A DNA stretch of 46,556 nucleotides from Chroogloeocystis siderophila 5.2 s.c.1 (GTDB lineage Bacteria; Cyanobacteriota; Cyanobacteriia; Cyanobacteriales; Chroococcidiopsidaceae). Shown here one piece after another: positions 33,445 through 43,312 of this stretch; position 1 is the stretch's first letter; each line of letters opens with the position of its first letter. The notes beneath the pieces are model-generated. The model worked only from the letters and a program-made list of their open reading frames with translations. It searched no databases and had not been told where the DNA came from. Where the stretch lies: positions 1 to 46,556 of the forward strand of contig NZ_MRCC01000025.1 in NCBI RefSeq assembly GCF_001904655.1, in the 5' to 3' direction. The position numbers and the translations under genes were made by a program.

Positions 33445-35628
33445 ATGTTAGAACGATGGAAAAATCAAGTCCCCTTAGCTGTGAGTGTAGGATTATGCGC
33501 TGTGCTGGTTGGGGTAGCAGTGTTAGCCGCAAAGTCTAACGATTGGTTGCAGTCACCACAAGACAACTCACTGCACGCGATCGATTATCCAAAATCGTCG
33601 GTTCTGCCATTAATACCGCTATCGCCCACAGCACGAATGGTACAACTCAGTGCGATCGCCCAGTTACCCCCCTCGCAAGATCGCGATCGCGCGCGCTATG
33701 TGTTAGCAAATGACTATCTGCATCAGCAAGCCGAACAAGCGCTACAACTTCTCGAGGGTTTAGACCAAAGTTACCCTGTACTAGCCGCACCAATTCTCTC
33801 CAAACGCGCCCAGGCTTACGAAATTTTGGGTGATACCACGAACGCACAAGCAACGTATCAAGAATTACTGAAACGATATCCTTCGCATCCGGTTGCCGTT
33901 GAAGCATTGTATGCATTAGGAAAAACAACACCGCAGTATTGGCTGCGGGCGATCGCGCAGTTTCCTTCGCATCCTCGCACGCTAGAAATCGCCCGTTTGT
34001 TACTACAACAAAATCCGAATCAACCACAGTTAATGCTACTGCTTGCAAGACATGGTTATGAACAGCCAGGCGTTGTTGCAGTATTAAATCGACTTGTTAG
34101 TGACTATTCAGAACAATTACAGCCGCAAGATTGGCAAGCGATCGCGATCGCCTACTGGGAAAACCAAGTTTACTCTAAAGCTGCGACAGCTTATCGACAA
34201 GCACCACGTACAGCGTTAAATGTCTATCGCATTGGTCGAAGTCTGCAATTGAGTAACAAACGACCTGAAGCGGTCGCTGCTTATCAACAACTTATCCGCG
34301 AGTTTCCAACTGCATCTGAAAGCGGTACAGCGTTGCTAAACTTGGCACAAATTACCCAAAATGATTACCAAAAACTATCATACCTCGATCAGGTTGTCAA
34401 GCAATTTCCTCAACGCGCCGGCGAAGCCTTAGCGCAAAAAGCAGCAATTCTCGACAACTTGGGGAATAAAACATCTGCTGCGCAAACGCGACAATTGCTA
34501 TTAGACAAGTACGGTGATTCTGATGCTGCGGTTGAGTACCGCTGGAGAATGGCACTTCAAAAGGCTGCAAATCAAGACTACCGAGCCGCATGGCAATGGG
34601 CACATCCGATTCCTACAAGTAACCCGAACAATATTTTGGCTCCTCGCGCTGGATTTTGGGTTGGTAAATGGGCGCAGCAATTAGAACGACAACAAGAAGC
34701 GAAAGCGGCATTTGAATATGTCTTAATTCAATTTCCGCAATCATATTATGCTTGGCGATCGGCAACGATGCTAGGGTTAGATGTTGGTAACTTTAACACT
34801 GTCCGCCAACTCAATTTTGAGATTACCCCCCCACAACGCGCAGTTTTACCCGCAGGCTCAGATACATTAAAAGAACTCTATCAATTAGGGCAAGATACTG
34901 ATGCTTGGGCACTGTGGCGCGCAGAATTTCAAAATTATCATCAACCGACTGTAGCCGAACAGTTTACTGATGGATTGCTAAGAACTGCTATAGGACAGCA
35001 TTTGAAAGGAATTAACTTAGTTTCAACTATAGAAGATCGCGAATCTCCTCAAGATCAAACTGAGTATCAAGCACTGCGCCAAGAGTTAACGTATTGGCAA
35101 GCGCGTTATCCGTTTCCCTTCTTTGAGGAAATTACAACTTGGTCGCAAAAGCGTCAACTCAATCCTTTTTTGGTGACAGCACTCATTCGCCAAGAGTCAC
35201 GCTTTGAACCAAAAATTCGTTCGGTTGCAGGTGCTGTGGGGTTAATGCAAGTGATGCCGAGTACAGGAGAATGGATTGCGCAGAAGATTGACTTGAAGGA
35301 GTACAACAAAGAGAACCCTCAAGATAATATGCGCTTGGGTACGTGGTACTTGGATCACACGCACGAACAGTACGATAATAATTCGATGCTGGCGATCGCC
35401 AGTTACAACGCAGGTCCAGGAAATGTCTCTAGATGGTTGAGAACTCTAAACACCAGAGATCCTGATGAATTTGTCGAAGCAATTCCTTTTGAAGAAACTA
35501 GAGGTTATGTCAGACAGGTATTCGGTAACTACTGGAATTACCTACGACTGTACAACCCAGAAGTGGCTCAGCTAGTCGCAAGATACACAACGCGTCAAAC
35601 GGCTTTTTTACCGCAGCCACCACAGTAA
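33445..35628 (+). CDS. Soluble lytic murein transglycosylase (Slt-like) with TPR repeats
   Basis: 727 residues. An N-terminal membrane anchor or signal (VPLAVSVGLCAVLVGVAVLAA, about 9-29) leads to a long helical region with repeated tetratricopeptide-like pairs (about 60-450) and a C-terminal SLT domain (about 560-690). Catalytic motifs are intact: the glutamate in ALIRQESRFEPKIRS, then GAVGLMQVMPSTG, and ASYNAGPGNVSRWL. It cleaves peptidoglycan glycan strands in the periplasm, forming 1,6-anhydro ends. Length is near that of Slt70-type enzymes. It is transcribed after the metal sensor with 82 bases between, probably independently. Confidence 0.92.
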   Translation: MLERWKNQVPLAVSVGLCAVLVGVAVLAAKSNDWLQSPQDNSLHAIDYPKSSVLPLIPLSPTARMVQLSAIAQLPPSQDRDRARYVLANDYLHQQAEQALQLLEGLDQSYPVLAAPILSKRAQAYEILGDTTNAQATYQELLKRYPSHPVAVEALYALGKTTPQYWLRAIAQFPSHPRTLEIARLLLQQNPNQPQLMLLLARHGYEQPGVVAVLNRLVSDYSEQLQPQDWQAIAIAYWENQVYSKAATAYRQAPRTALNVYRIGRSLQLSNKRPEAVAAYQQLIREFPTASESGTALLNLAQITQNDYQKLSYLDQVVKQFPQRAGEALAQKAAILDNLGNKTSAAQTRQLLLDKYGDSDAAVEYRWRMALQKAANQDYRAAWQWAHPIPTSNPNNILAPRAGFWVGKWAQQLERQQEAKAAFEYVLIQFPQSYYAWRSATMLGLDVGNFNTVRQLNFEITPPQRAVLPAGSDTLKELYQLGQDTDAWALWRAEFQNYHQPTVAEQFTDGLLRTAIGQHLKGINLVSTIEDRESPQDQTEYQALRQELTYWQARYPFPFFEEITTWSQKRQLNPFLVTALIRQESRFEPKIRSVAGAVGLMQVMPSTGEWIAQKIDLKEYNKENPQDNMRLGTWYLDHTHEQYDNNSMLAIASYNAGPGNVSRWLRTLNTRDPDEFVEAIPFEETRGYVRQVFGNYWNYLRLYNPEVAQLVARYTTRQTAFLPQPPQ

Positions 35629-35731
35629 ATTGTACTTATCTATACAATTATTTGCATTCGTCAGCATTGCCTTGAAGCAAAGTAGATACTGAGTAAAGTT
35701 TCTGTCTGAAGTTTTACAATACATTAAATAA

Positions 35732-35932
35732 TTTTACTTAGCCACTACGTCGATTTTTGTAGGTAGCAATTTTTACGGTGCTAACCCTGGTTATTGTGTC
35801 ATCGTTCCCCAAGGCAAAACGAGTCAAACATTTAGTATCTTTACTTACAGGCAATCAACGACTTCCAGGGGCAATATTTTTGCAAGTTACGGCAATACCT
35901 TTTTGGAAGCCGAGTTGACAGTAACACCGTAA
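35732..35932 (+). pseudogene. Relic of a secreted beta-sandwich (Ig-like repeat) domain
   Basis: An open stretch without a start codon reads SNFYGANPGYCVIVPQGKTS, then TFSIFTYRQSTTS, and ends NIFASYGNTFLEAELTVTP before TAA. This matches the last strands of the VPAGSTSATFTVTT...ASYGGTTKTATLTVTP repeats found in secreted cyanobacterial proteins. Only one truncated repeat remains. The rest of 35629-36041 has no recognisable feature. Confidence 0.5.
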
Positions 35933-36041
35933 TTGAGGAGTCAGAGGTTAGACTTTTTAGGGCATAATATTGCAGGCTTTTAGCTGCGAACTCTTGTCTA
36001 CCAGATAAAATAGATTGCAGATCTTGCAATAAAGCTAACTC

Positions 36042-36860
36042 ATGACGCCGCCCTCAGATTTAGATAGTGCAACTATGCCCGCTTCAACGACTGACTTGGA
36101 ACAAGAAACCAAGACTGAAGGCAACCAGGATTGGGAAAATAACTACTTAAATGAGTTACCTGGCGAAGTAGAAATGTCGCTGTTCGATCACTTGGAAGAG
36201 TTGCGACAGCGAATTTTTTATTCCTTAATTGCGGTATTGATAAGTGTTGTTGGCTGTTTTATCGCAGTTAAACCGATTGTTCAGTTACTCGAAGTTCCTG
36301 CTCAAGGAGTCAAGTTTCTACAGCTAGCGCCAGGAGAGTACTTTTTTGTTTCGCTCAAAGTCGCAGGCTATAGTGGTCTGCTCTTAGCTAGCCCGTTTAT
36401 CCTTTACCAAATTATTCAGTTTGTCTTACCAGGGCTAACACGCCGCGAACGCCGCTTAGTCGCACCAATTGTTTTAGGTTCAACTGTATTATTTGCGGCT
36501 GGATTGGTGTTTGCTTATCTTGCCTTGATTCCAGCTGCGTTAAAGTTTTTCATTAATTATGGTGCTGATGTCGTCGAACAACTGTGGTCGATTGATCGCT
36601 ACTTTGAGTTTGTGCTACTGCTGTTGTTTAGCACAGGTTTAGCTTTTCAGATTCCCGTCATTCAACTGCTGCTTGGGGCTTTGGGAATTGTTTCTTCTAA
36701 GCAAATGCTGGCGGGTTGGCGCTATGTCATTCTTGGTGGAGTTGTCTTGGGTGCAGTCTTAACACCTTCAACTGATCCTTTGACACAAAGCCTTTTGGCG
36801 GGTGCTGTATTAGGACTTTACTTTGGTGGAATTGCTGCGGTTAAATTGATAGGTAAATGA
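36042..36860 (+). CDS. tatC: Twin-arginine translocase subunit TatC
   Basis: 272 residues with six membrane helices and the family signature [17 protein letters not shown] (about residues 46-62), the binding site for twin-arginine signal peptides. The 45-residue acidic N-terminal tail is longer than in E. coli but usual in cyanobacteria. TatC exports folded proteins into thylakoid lumen and periplasm. The Rieske protein encoded by petC 0.9 kb downstream is a Tat substrate with an RR motif, so the conserved neighbourhood makes functional sense. Its stop overlaps the next start by ATGA. Confidence 0.96.
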   Translation: MTPPSDLDSATMPASTTDLEQETKTEGNQDWENNYLNELPGEVEMSLFDHLEELRQRIFYSLIAVLISVVGCFIAVKPIVQLLEVPAQGVKFLQLAPGEYFFVSLKVAGYSGLLLASPFILYQIIQFVLPGLTRRERRLVAPIVLGSTVLFAAGLVFAYLALIPAALKFFINYGADVVEQLWSIDRYFEFVLLLLFSTGLAFQIPVIQLLLGALGIVSSKQMLAGWRYVILGGVVLGAVLTPSTDPLTQSLLAGAVLGLYFGGIAAVKLIGK

Positions 36861-37189
36861 CAAAAATTACGTACAGCAATTTTCAGAAAGTAGAAATTCG
36901 CGTCGGTAAGGTCGTCAAAGTTGAAGATTTTCCCAAAGCAAGAAAACCGGCATATAAACTGTGGATTGATTTTGGCGCGTTAGGAATTAAAAAATCGAGT
37001 GCGCAAATTACGAAGTATCGCCACGAAGAGTTGACAGGTAGGCAAATTCTCGCTGTTACCAACTTTCCCCCGCGCCAAGTTGCGGATTTTATGTCTGAGG
37101 TACTTGTCTTAGGTGTCGTACTCGACAATAAAGAAGTCGTACTTGTTAAACCTGATCGCGATGTCCCTCTTGGCAAAAGAATTCTATAA
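36857..37189 (+). CDS. CsaA-like tRNA-binding domain protein
   Basis: 110 residues forming an EMAP-II/CsaA OB-fold. Diagnostic pieces are [20 protein letters not shown] near the N-terminus, [12 protein letters not shown] and the C-terminal DVPLGKRI. Family members bind tRNA or act as export-related chaperones; CsaA is linked with protein secretion in bacteria without SecB. The 4-base overlap with tatC indicates translational coupling, in keeping with an export-related role, although this remains inference. Confidence 0.88.
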   Translation: MTKITYSNFQKVEIRVGKVVKVEDFPKARKPAYKLWIDFGALGIKKSSAQITKYRHEELTGRQILAVTNFPPRQVADFMSEVLVLGVVLDNKEVVLVKPDRDVPLGKRIL

Positions 37190-37206
37190 CTCTTTGCTCA
37201 CTTCTT

Positions 37207-37521
37207 CTAGATCAGCCATTCCGAAGCACGTTCGCCGAAGTCTAAATCGAGTGGAATACTTACGGCTTTACCGAGTCGGGGACGTTCGCGGGTTTGGGCA
37301 ATAAATTGCTGTACTTGCTGCGTTCCACCCAAGGCGTGAAGATAATTGGCGATCGCATCTAAATGCTCTTGGTATTCGGTTTCGGTAAGCGGAAAAGACG
37401 CTTGCTCTAAGTACTTCCACATCACCTGAAGAAAAACTTTGCCTTGGACGCGCCGTAGCTGAACATCGTAAGATCGCCCCCACTTATTTAACAATATCTG
37501 ACGTAACTCCTTTCCTGTCAT
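37207..37521 (-). CDS. DUF3067 family protein
   Basis: 104 residues, a family restricted mainly to cyanobacteria and plastid-bearing eukaryotes. MTGKELRQILLNKWGRSYDV at the N-terminus and IPLDLDFGERASEWL at the C-terminus are typical. Biochemical function unknown to me. It is divergent from petC, a recurrent arrangement consistent with a role linked to photosynthetic electron transport or cytochrome b6f. No membrane segment or signal peptide. Confidence 0.9.
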   Translation of the reverse strand: MTGKELRQILLNKWGRSYDVQLRRVQGKVFLQVMWKYLEQASFPLTETEYQEHLDAIANYLHALGGTQQVQQFIAQTRERPRLGKAVSIPLDLDFGERASEWLI

Positions 37522-37525
37522 TTCG

Positions 37526-37555
37526 TTGCAATTGCCTTTTACATTTCGTTATAAA
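37526..37555 (+). promoter_or_regulatory. petC: Candidate sigma-70-type promoter for petCA
   Basis: TTGCAA at 37526-37531 and TATAAA at 37550-37555 are spaced by 18 bases. The predicted start leaves a petC leader of about 190 bases. Other AT-rich boxes nearby (around 37577-37592) are alternatives. Confidence 0.4.
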
Positions 37556-37751
37556 GTAAAGCTGCGTAACTCAGGTATGATAACAATATAAAGAAATGTA
37601 ATGGTCCTCTGAAAAAGGCTGGAAACACTCTTAAAAGAGGGATTTGAAAGTTGTTGCGAGTCGTGGTAGACCGACTCCAACAGAGGATAAGTGAGGTTCT
37701 GGGAGCAAATCTCAGCGTTGTTAACAAAGATACAAGCAAAGAGCAGAAATT

Positions 37752-38291
37752 ATGGCTCAAATGTCTAAATCCATGGACGTACCCGATATGGGGCGTCGTC
37801 AATTCATGAACTTGCTCACCTTTGGTACGATTACCGGAACTGCTCTGGGAGCATTGTATCCGGTAGTGAAATTCTTTATTCCGCCGAGTAGTGGTGGTGC
37901 TGGTGGTGGCGTAAAAGCCAAAGACGCATTGGGCAATGATATCAGCGTCAGTAACTTTTTAGAAACGCACAATCCAGGCGATCGCGTCCTCGCGCAAGGA
38001 CTCAAAGGCGATCCGACTTATATTATCGTCGAAAGCAAAGAAGCCATTGGCGATTATGGTCTAAACGCGGTATGCACCCACCTCGGTTGTGTTGTGCCTT
38101 GGAATGCCGCTGAAAACAAGTTTAAGTGTCCGTGTCATGGTTCGCAGTACGACGAAACGGGCAAAGTTGTCCGAGGTCCCGCACCACTGTCGTTAGCCCT
38201 CGTACACGTCAGCACAGAAGACGATAAAATTTCCATCACTCCCTGGACGGAAACTGATTTCCGGACTGGGGAACCACCTTGGTGGACTTAA
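37752..38291 (+). CDS. petC: Cytochrome b6f complex Rieske iron-sulfur protein
   Basis: 179 residues. An N-terminal uncleaved Tat-type anchor ([10 protein letters not shown] then the helix [18 protein letters not shown]) is followed by a glycine-rich hinge (SSGGAGGG) and the soluble domain. The two [2Fe-2S] boxes are intact: CTHLGC (about 108-113) and CPCHGS (about 126-131), each giving Cys and His ligands. It transfers electrons from plastoquinol to cytochrome f in the thylakoid membrane. It is followed by petA after 74 bases, the standard cyanobacterial operon. Confidence 0.98.
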   Translation: MAQMSKSMDVPDMGRRQFMNLLTFGTITGTALGALYPVVKFFIPPSSGGAGGGVKAKDALGNDISVSNFLETHNPGDRVLAQGLKGDPTYIIVESKEAIGDYGLNAVCTHLGCVVPWNAAENKFKCPCHGSQYDETGKVVRGPAPLSLALVHVSTEDDKISITPWTETDFRTGEPPWWT

Positions 38292-38365
38292 GATAATCAA
38301 GTGGCTAGCCCTTAGTCTTTTGCCCTTACATTTGACCTTCGTCACAAATAAGTGTTTGGTTACTG

Positions 38366-39349
38366 ATGAAAAAAGCTTTGTTATCAACAAAAGCGATTGT
38401 TAATACGGTAATTATAGCGATCGCTACTGTTAGTTTCTTTCTCGCGAGCGACTTGGTGTTACCCCAGGCTGCTGCTGCTTATCCTTTTTGGGCGCAACAA
38501 ACTTATCCGGAAACTCCTCGCGAACCTACAGGGAGAATTGTGTGCGCTAACTGTCACCTCGCTGCTAAACCCACCGAACTCGAAATTCCGCAATCGGTGC
38601 TTCCCGACACGGTATTTGAAGCAGTTATAAAAATTCCTTATGATACCAATGTACAGCAGGTACTCAGCGATGGTTCCTTAGGTGGATTAAATGTAGGTGC
38701 TGTATTAATGTTGCCGGAAGGCTTTAAGATTGCCCCTCCTGAACGACTGTCAGAGGAGATGAAAGAAAAAGTCGGCGATCTTTACTTCCAGCCCTATAGT
38801 GAAGATAAAGAAAACATCGTACTTGTTGGACCTTTACCAGGCGAACAGTATCAAGAAATCGTTTTTCCTGTACTGTCCCCCGATCCGAGAACAGACAAAA
38901 ATATCCACTTTGGTAAATATCCGGTTCATGTAGGTGGTAATCGCGGACGAGGTCAGGTTTACCCTACGGGTGAGAAAAGCAATAACTCGGTTTATAATGC
39001 CTCTACCGCCGGTACAATTACCAAAATTGACCAAACTACCGATGAAAACGGGACAACTCAGTACCAAGTCACCATCAATACTAATGCAGGTGAAACGGTT
39101 GTTGAGACAATTCCCCTAGGACCAAAACTAATTGTCTCAGAAGGGCAAACAGTTGCTGCTGGTGATGCTTTGACCGATAACCCCAACGTTGGTGGATTTG
39201 GTCAAGACGACGGTGAAATCGTGCTTCAAAGTTCGGCTAGAATTCAATGGTTGATGGCGTTCTTAGCCGCAATTATGTTGTGTCAAGTTCTGTTAGTACT
39301 CAAGAAGAAGCAAGTCGAGAAAGTACAAGCAGCGGAAATGAATTTCTAA
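38366..39349 (+). CDS. petA: Cytochrome f
   Basis: 327 residues: a signal peptide (about 1-38, cleaved before YPFWAQQ so the tyrosine amine becomes a heme ligand), the c-type heme site CANCH, a lumenal beta-rich domain with a small lipoyl-like domain, and one C-terminal helix ([18 protein letters not shown]) with a basic stromal tail. It accepts electrons from the Rieske centre and passes them to plastocyanin or cytochrome c6. All expected features are present. It is co-transcribed with petC and ends before a strong terminator. Confidence 0.98.
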   Translation: MKKALLSTKAIVNTVIIAIATVSFFLASDLVLPQAAAAYPFWAQQTYPETPREPTGRIVCANCHLAAKPTELEIPQSVLPDTVFEAVIKIPYDTNVQQVLSDGSLGGLNVGAVLMLPEGFKIAPPERLSEEMKEKVGDLYFQPYSEDKENIVLVGPLPGEQYQEIVFPVLSPDPRTDKNIHFGKYPVHVGGNRGRGQVYPTGEKSNNSVYNASTAGTITKIDQTTDENGTTQYQVTINTNAGETVVETIPLGPKLIVSEGQTVAAGDALTDNPNVGGFGQDDGEIVLQSSARIQWLMAFLAAIMLCQVLLVLKKKQVEKVQAAEMNF

Positions 39350-39372
39350 ACTCAAATCCTTTGAATTCTTTG

Positions 39373-39402
39373 GGACAGGTTTATCGCCTGTCCTTTTTAT
39401 TT
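39373..39402 (+). terminator. Rho-independent terminator of petCA
   Basis: A perfect 7-bp stem GGACAGG / CCTGTCC with a 7-base loop is followed immediately by TTTTTATTT, 24 bases after the petA stop. Confidence 0.9.
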
Positions 39403-39418
39403 ACGAACTTGTTAAAAG

Positions 39419-39690
39419 TTATTGTACGATTTGTAAACCTGTTAGTAATTGCCAACTAAAGAATGCTACAAGACAAAGATTTATACCAGTATGAATATAT
39501 CGCGCCCAGTTACTCCCATGCTGTATGACAGGAGCCAAAGCTGCAGAAATTGCAATTAACGCTGTCATTGCTAAACCAACAAATAAATGAGCATTGACTG
39601 AAATTTCACCCGCGCTCAAATAGGTAATAACAACACCTCCGATGGCACCAGTTACCATCACCGCCAGCGCGATCGCTACCCTAACTATTG
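39419..39690 (-). pseudogene. DUF4079 family protein, C-terminal remnant
   Basis: The frame reads VAIALAVMVTGAIGG, then AHLFVGLAMTALIAISAALA and NWARYIHTGINLCLVAFFSW, the last three membrane helices of DUF4079 proteins, which are normally 150 or more residues. The N-terminal part, with its first helices, is absent: the frame runs back into the broken MATE gene. It could start at an internal ATG (39661, 80 residues), but a truncated product is unlikely to work. Probably a deletion joined two genes. Confidence 0.65.
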
Positions 39691-40560
39691 CCCAACGCGC
39701 ACTGTGGTTGCGTAAGAACTTCCCAATGGCACCATAAACAGGACAATGATCGTTTGAAAGACAACCTGATGTGCTGCTAATACTTCTGTGCCTAATGTTC
39801 CCGTCCAGAAAGTAATCACCAGAAAAATCCGATTTCTCAACCAGAAAATAATCCGAGTTAATTCCCAGAGAATGCGCAGTCTCACGCGGTGAAGTTCTTG
39901 AAAAATGCGATATTTCCTCAAATTTTGATTTTTAAAGACATACAGCGCTATGACTCTCGCGACTCCCAATCCAGCAAGCCCCAGTTGAGGAAAACCAAAT
40001 TTACCAAATCCTAAGACATAATTCCCGATAATATTAAAAGTCGTTCCAGTCACCACAATCATCATCACTGGACGCGCCTACGAAAGCGCGGAAACTGTAG
40101 CACGTAACGCCGCAAATCCTACTGCGGGAAATAAACCCCGCAGCATAATGTCTAAAGAGGTATTGACAAGTTGCATAGTTTTTGATGTTTGTCCGCTATG
40201 GCTGAGCCAGGTATAAAGATGTGCAGTAAAGATCATCAACGGTAGTGCAACCAACAGCGCTAACCACAGCCCTTGATGCGCTACTTGCTCGATGCGGAAT
40301 TTTTGCCCTGCCCCAAAGGCTTCTGCAATGAGTGGACTTACGCCCATCATAACGCCACTCGCCGTGGTCATAATCGAGAGAAAGATAATTGCTGCGAGTC
40401 CCACTGCTGCCAAAACTTCGGCTCCCATTCTGCCCATCATGATCGTATCAGCAAAGCCTGTCGCAGATTGGACAACTTGGGCACTAGCAAGGGGAATCGC
40501 TAACTTCAGGAACTCTCGCACTTCAGTATGTATATGCTTTGGCATCTGCATGACAGTCAT
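39685..40560 (-). pseudogene. MATE-family efflux transporter, broken
   Basis: The first 160 residues are a good MATE N-terminal half (KLAIPLASAQVVQSATGFAD, MGRMGAEVLAAVGL). A TAG at 40080-40078 interrupts the frame where a glutamine is expected; the same frame continues ARPVMMMIVVTGTTFNIIGN and GTLGTEVLAAHQVVFQTIIV. A block around the middle helices is missing, and after TTVRVGQ two more stops appear and the C-terminal third is lost, replaced by the DUF4079 remnant. Non-functional. Confidence 0.85.
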
Positions 40561-40673
40561 TGTGAAATTCTCTAGAGGACTTGCTACACTGTTACTTTAG
40601 AAAAACAAGCAACGTGAAATCTTTCTATTTTTTGCTGTTTTGTCAAAATCTTGCGGGTAATTTCTTGTTGTTA

Positions 40674-41384
40674 TTAAATCGCCGCAGACCGCGCTTCATC
40701 GACTTTCAATGTTGTTCCAGTGATAAATTTGGCATCATCGGAAATGAGAAAAGCGACTATTTTTGCCAGTTCGGCATAAGTAGCTAGACGACTCCACATC
40801 AGATCGTGAGGAACATTCCAGTCTGCGAGTTCTTCGAGGTTATCTGCTACAAAGAATGGAGCCACTGAGTTCATGCGAATGCGATCGCTACGATACCGCT
40901 TAGCATATAGTTTTGTGAATCCTTCCATTGTTGCTCGAAGCGTACCACTAAACGGAGTTCCCAAATCTGGTTCTTGAGAATCACACGCAGAAATATTGAC
41001 GATCGCCCCGCCTCCTTGTTGACGCATCGGTTCTGTAACGAGTCGTGCTAACCGCACCACGCTGAGAAACAGCATCTCAAAGTTCTCTAACCACATCTCG
41101 TCGGAAATTTCTAATAAATCAGTTCGAGGCGGATCGCCAAAGCTATTAACTACAGCATCAATGCGCCCAAATTTATTTGACGTAGTTTGTACCAAATGTT
41201 CTAAATCCTGTGCGTTGGACATCGATCCTTGCATGGCAATTCCGCCAAGTTCCTGCGCCAAATCATGAATACTTGGCGATCGCGCCAACAGTGAAACTGT
41301 ATATCCCTGTGCTGCCAACTCACGCGCACATCCTGCCCCAATACCGCGACTTGCGGCTGTTACGATCGCAACCTTTTGACTCAT
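40674..41384 (-). CDS. SDR-family oxidoreductase with atypical active site
   Basis: 236 residues. The NAD(P)-binding glycine motif TAASRGIGAG (residues 9-18) and NSFG replacing NNAG (about 85-88) are visible. The catalytic tetrad is unusual: where classical members have YxxxK, this protein has S-G-T-L-R-A (PFSGTLRATMEGFTKL), so Tyr and Lys are replaced. A subgroup of annotated SDR proteins has a similar SxxLRA pattern, which suggests a true subfamily rather than damage, though dehydrogenase activity is in doubt. It is divergent from a broken LysR gene that may once have regulated it. Confidence 0.85.
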   Translation of the reverse strand: MSQKVAIVTAASRGIGAGCARELAAQGYTVSLLARSPSIHDLAQELGGIAMQGSMSNAQDLEHLVQTTSNKFGRIDAVVNSFGDPPRTDLLEISDEMWLENFEMLFLSVVRLARLVTEPMRQQGGGAIVNISACDSQEPDLGTPFSGTLRATMEGFTKLYAKRYRSDRIRMNSVAPFFVADNLEELADWNVPHDLMWSRLATYAELAKIVAFLISDDAKFITGTTLKVDEARSAAI

Positions 41385-41481
41385 TGTTTGACCTCTATTA
41401 ATTTATTCTTTTAAGTTAAACTTTGCTGTAATAGAACAGAAAACTTGATATTGGCAAAACATCTGTGCTGAAAAAGAACAA

Positions 41482-41817
41482 ATGCTGAGTGTTTTTAACC
41501 AACTATCAGAATTAATCGCCTTCGTGGAAAGTGTCGAGTGTCATAGTTTCAGTGCAGCCGCGCGATCGCTAAATACAACTTTTTCTGCAATTAGTAAACG
41601 AGTTGCAAGATGAGAAGATTGCCTAGGAATACGGCTATTACAACGCACAACGCGAGCAATAAATTTAATTTTAGAAAAGGAACCGCTGATTACGAGTACG
41701 TGTCGTGCTTACTACGAGAACTCAATGAAGCAAACTGAATCGCTACATAACTTTGGTAGAGGAAAAACAAAGACGACAGCGGAAAAGACTCTCGCTCAAA
41801 AAATACGTTTTGGTTAA
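41482..41817 (+). pseudogene. LysR-type transcriptional regulator, broken and truncated
   Basis: The frame from ATG 41482 gives the LysR helix-turn-helix (LSELIAFVESVECHSFSAAA, then RSLNTTFSAISKRVAR), hits TGA at 41611-41613 where leucine is expected (R-L-E-D), and continues in frame as EDCLGIRLLQRTTRAINLIL. The effector-binding domain is unrecognisable and the frame ends at 41815. The rest to 42030 has no feature that I recognise. Divergent from the SDR gene, the classical LysR-target layout. Confidence 0.8.
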
Positions 41818-42030
41818 AGGAAATTCAATTTCATGACTCTTACCTCTAGCCAAGATAGTCTAGAAGTTATCTTGATAAATTTGTTGCGTAATTAGTTCTA
41901 AACATTGGTATTAGTATTGTAGTATTACATATCAATTCAATACATAGTGCTTCTTAAGTTTTTGGCAATACAACTTTGGTAAGTAGCAGAAATTGTGCCG
42001 CACTCGCCACTAAGTTATAATCAACGAAGC

Positions 42031-43312
42031 TCAAGAAGATTGTGCAACTAATACCGTTAGACCGTGAGGCATACACTCTACCTCAACTTGTTTTGCGCCA
42101 ATGATTTCCCCATCAACTACAACTTTCTGCGGCGGATTTGTAGTTACTTTTAAGCGGCGAGTTCGACCGTGAATGACATGCTGTTGATTTACCTCAGTTT
42201 TCGTAATTGCGCTTCCTAATAGTCGAAGCATGGTTGTCACTGCATGAAGTTTGTTTTCTGCGGTGGCGATCGTGACATCAATCTGTCGATCATCTACGAG
42301 GACTTGCCCTGTGCCTTGGGCGAGGATAGATGTAGGTGGAGCAGCATTCGCAATTGTAATCGCACCTGCTTCAGATTTGTAGGTAGTTCCCTCAGCCTCA
42401 ATTTCTGTCTCGAACGGTTATTGTTTGTCCATTGATTACCAACCTACCATTAGATAAGCAAGCGTACCCCATTGATCTTTTAACTCGCGATTCGCGGCTT
42501 CCACGACATTCGCTTCTTAGCCGATGCCTGCTAACAAAGTCATTGAAAAACCATTACAGTAGGCAGCATCGACCGTTTGAGCGTGTTCGGCAAGAATAAT
42601 TTGGCAAGCATTGCGCACAGATAACAATCCAGAAATACCCAACGCAACGGCAAAGGCATTTGCTGTACCTCTGGGAATAATACCTAACGGAATTGCCGTG
42701 CCAATTAAAGCACCCGCAACAGCAAAAACAGTTCCATGCCCATCAGATGCAATAACTAAATCGGCATGATTTGCGATCGCCGCACGCGCCAGTTGCATGA
42801 GATTTATTTCTCGCGTTGTTTGGTGAATTCTTAAACTAAAATGCGGCTCTAGTAATTCCCGAATTAATAAATCTTGCTCGGCATCGCGCTGACCTGAAAC
42901 TGGATTGAAAATGAGGTGGGCAACGCGCGTTTTGGCTAATCGAGTTGCGATCGCTTCGGCAGTTGCTAGATTTGTCGCTACTGCAACATTATGAATATTA
43001 CAAAGATGCAACAAGGCATCTAAACTTGGTTCGAAGCCAATCAGCGGATCGACTAAAAAAAATGACAGCCAAAACATTGCCACTCGCAACTTCAGCCGCG
43101 ATCTGAACAACTCCACCGCGAGAACCTGTTAATTTCTGCTCCACAGGTAATTCGGTTGCCGCTTGAATTTGTGCGCTTGTCTTTACGCTTGCAATCAGGT
43201 GGTAGCGCGACAAAATAGAGGCATGAGCTAATGCAAACTGTACAATGTCTTCTTTGCGACTGTCATGAGTAATGAGTGCGATCGTATTAGCCATAATCAA
43301 AAGCGGTAACAT
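42031..43312 (-). pseudogene. Methylglyoxal synthase-lipid kinase (DAGK-type) fusion, decayed
   Basis: The N-terminal third is methylglyoxal synthase (MANTIALITHDSRKEDIVQF; HLIASVKTS), joined without a gap through TNLATAEAIATRLAKTRVAH to a diacylglycerol-kinase-like domain (LIFNPVSGQRD, PLGIIPRGTANAFA) and its C-terminal beta domain (LKVTTNPPQKVVVDGEIIGA). A run of eight A (43055-43062, plus strand) causes a +1 frameshift in VIF-LVDP. In-frame stops interrupt the kinase C-terminal half, the first at 42517. Key residues are also gone: the synthase motif GPxGGDxQ reads GSRGGVVQ (catalytic Asp to Val), and the kinase motif GGDGT reads DGHGT. A dead but nearly full-length gene. Confidence 0.88.
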
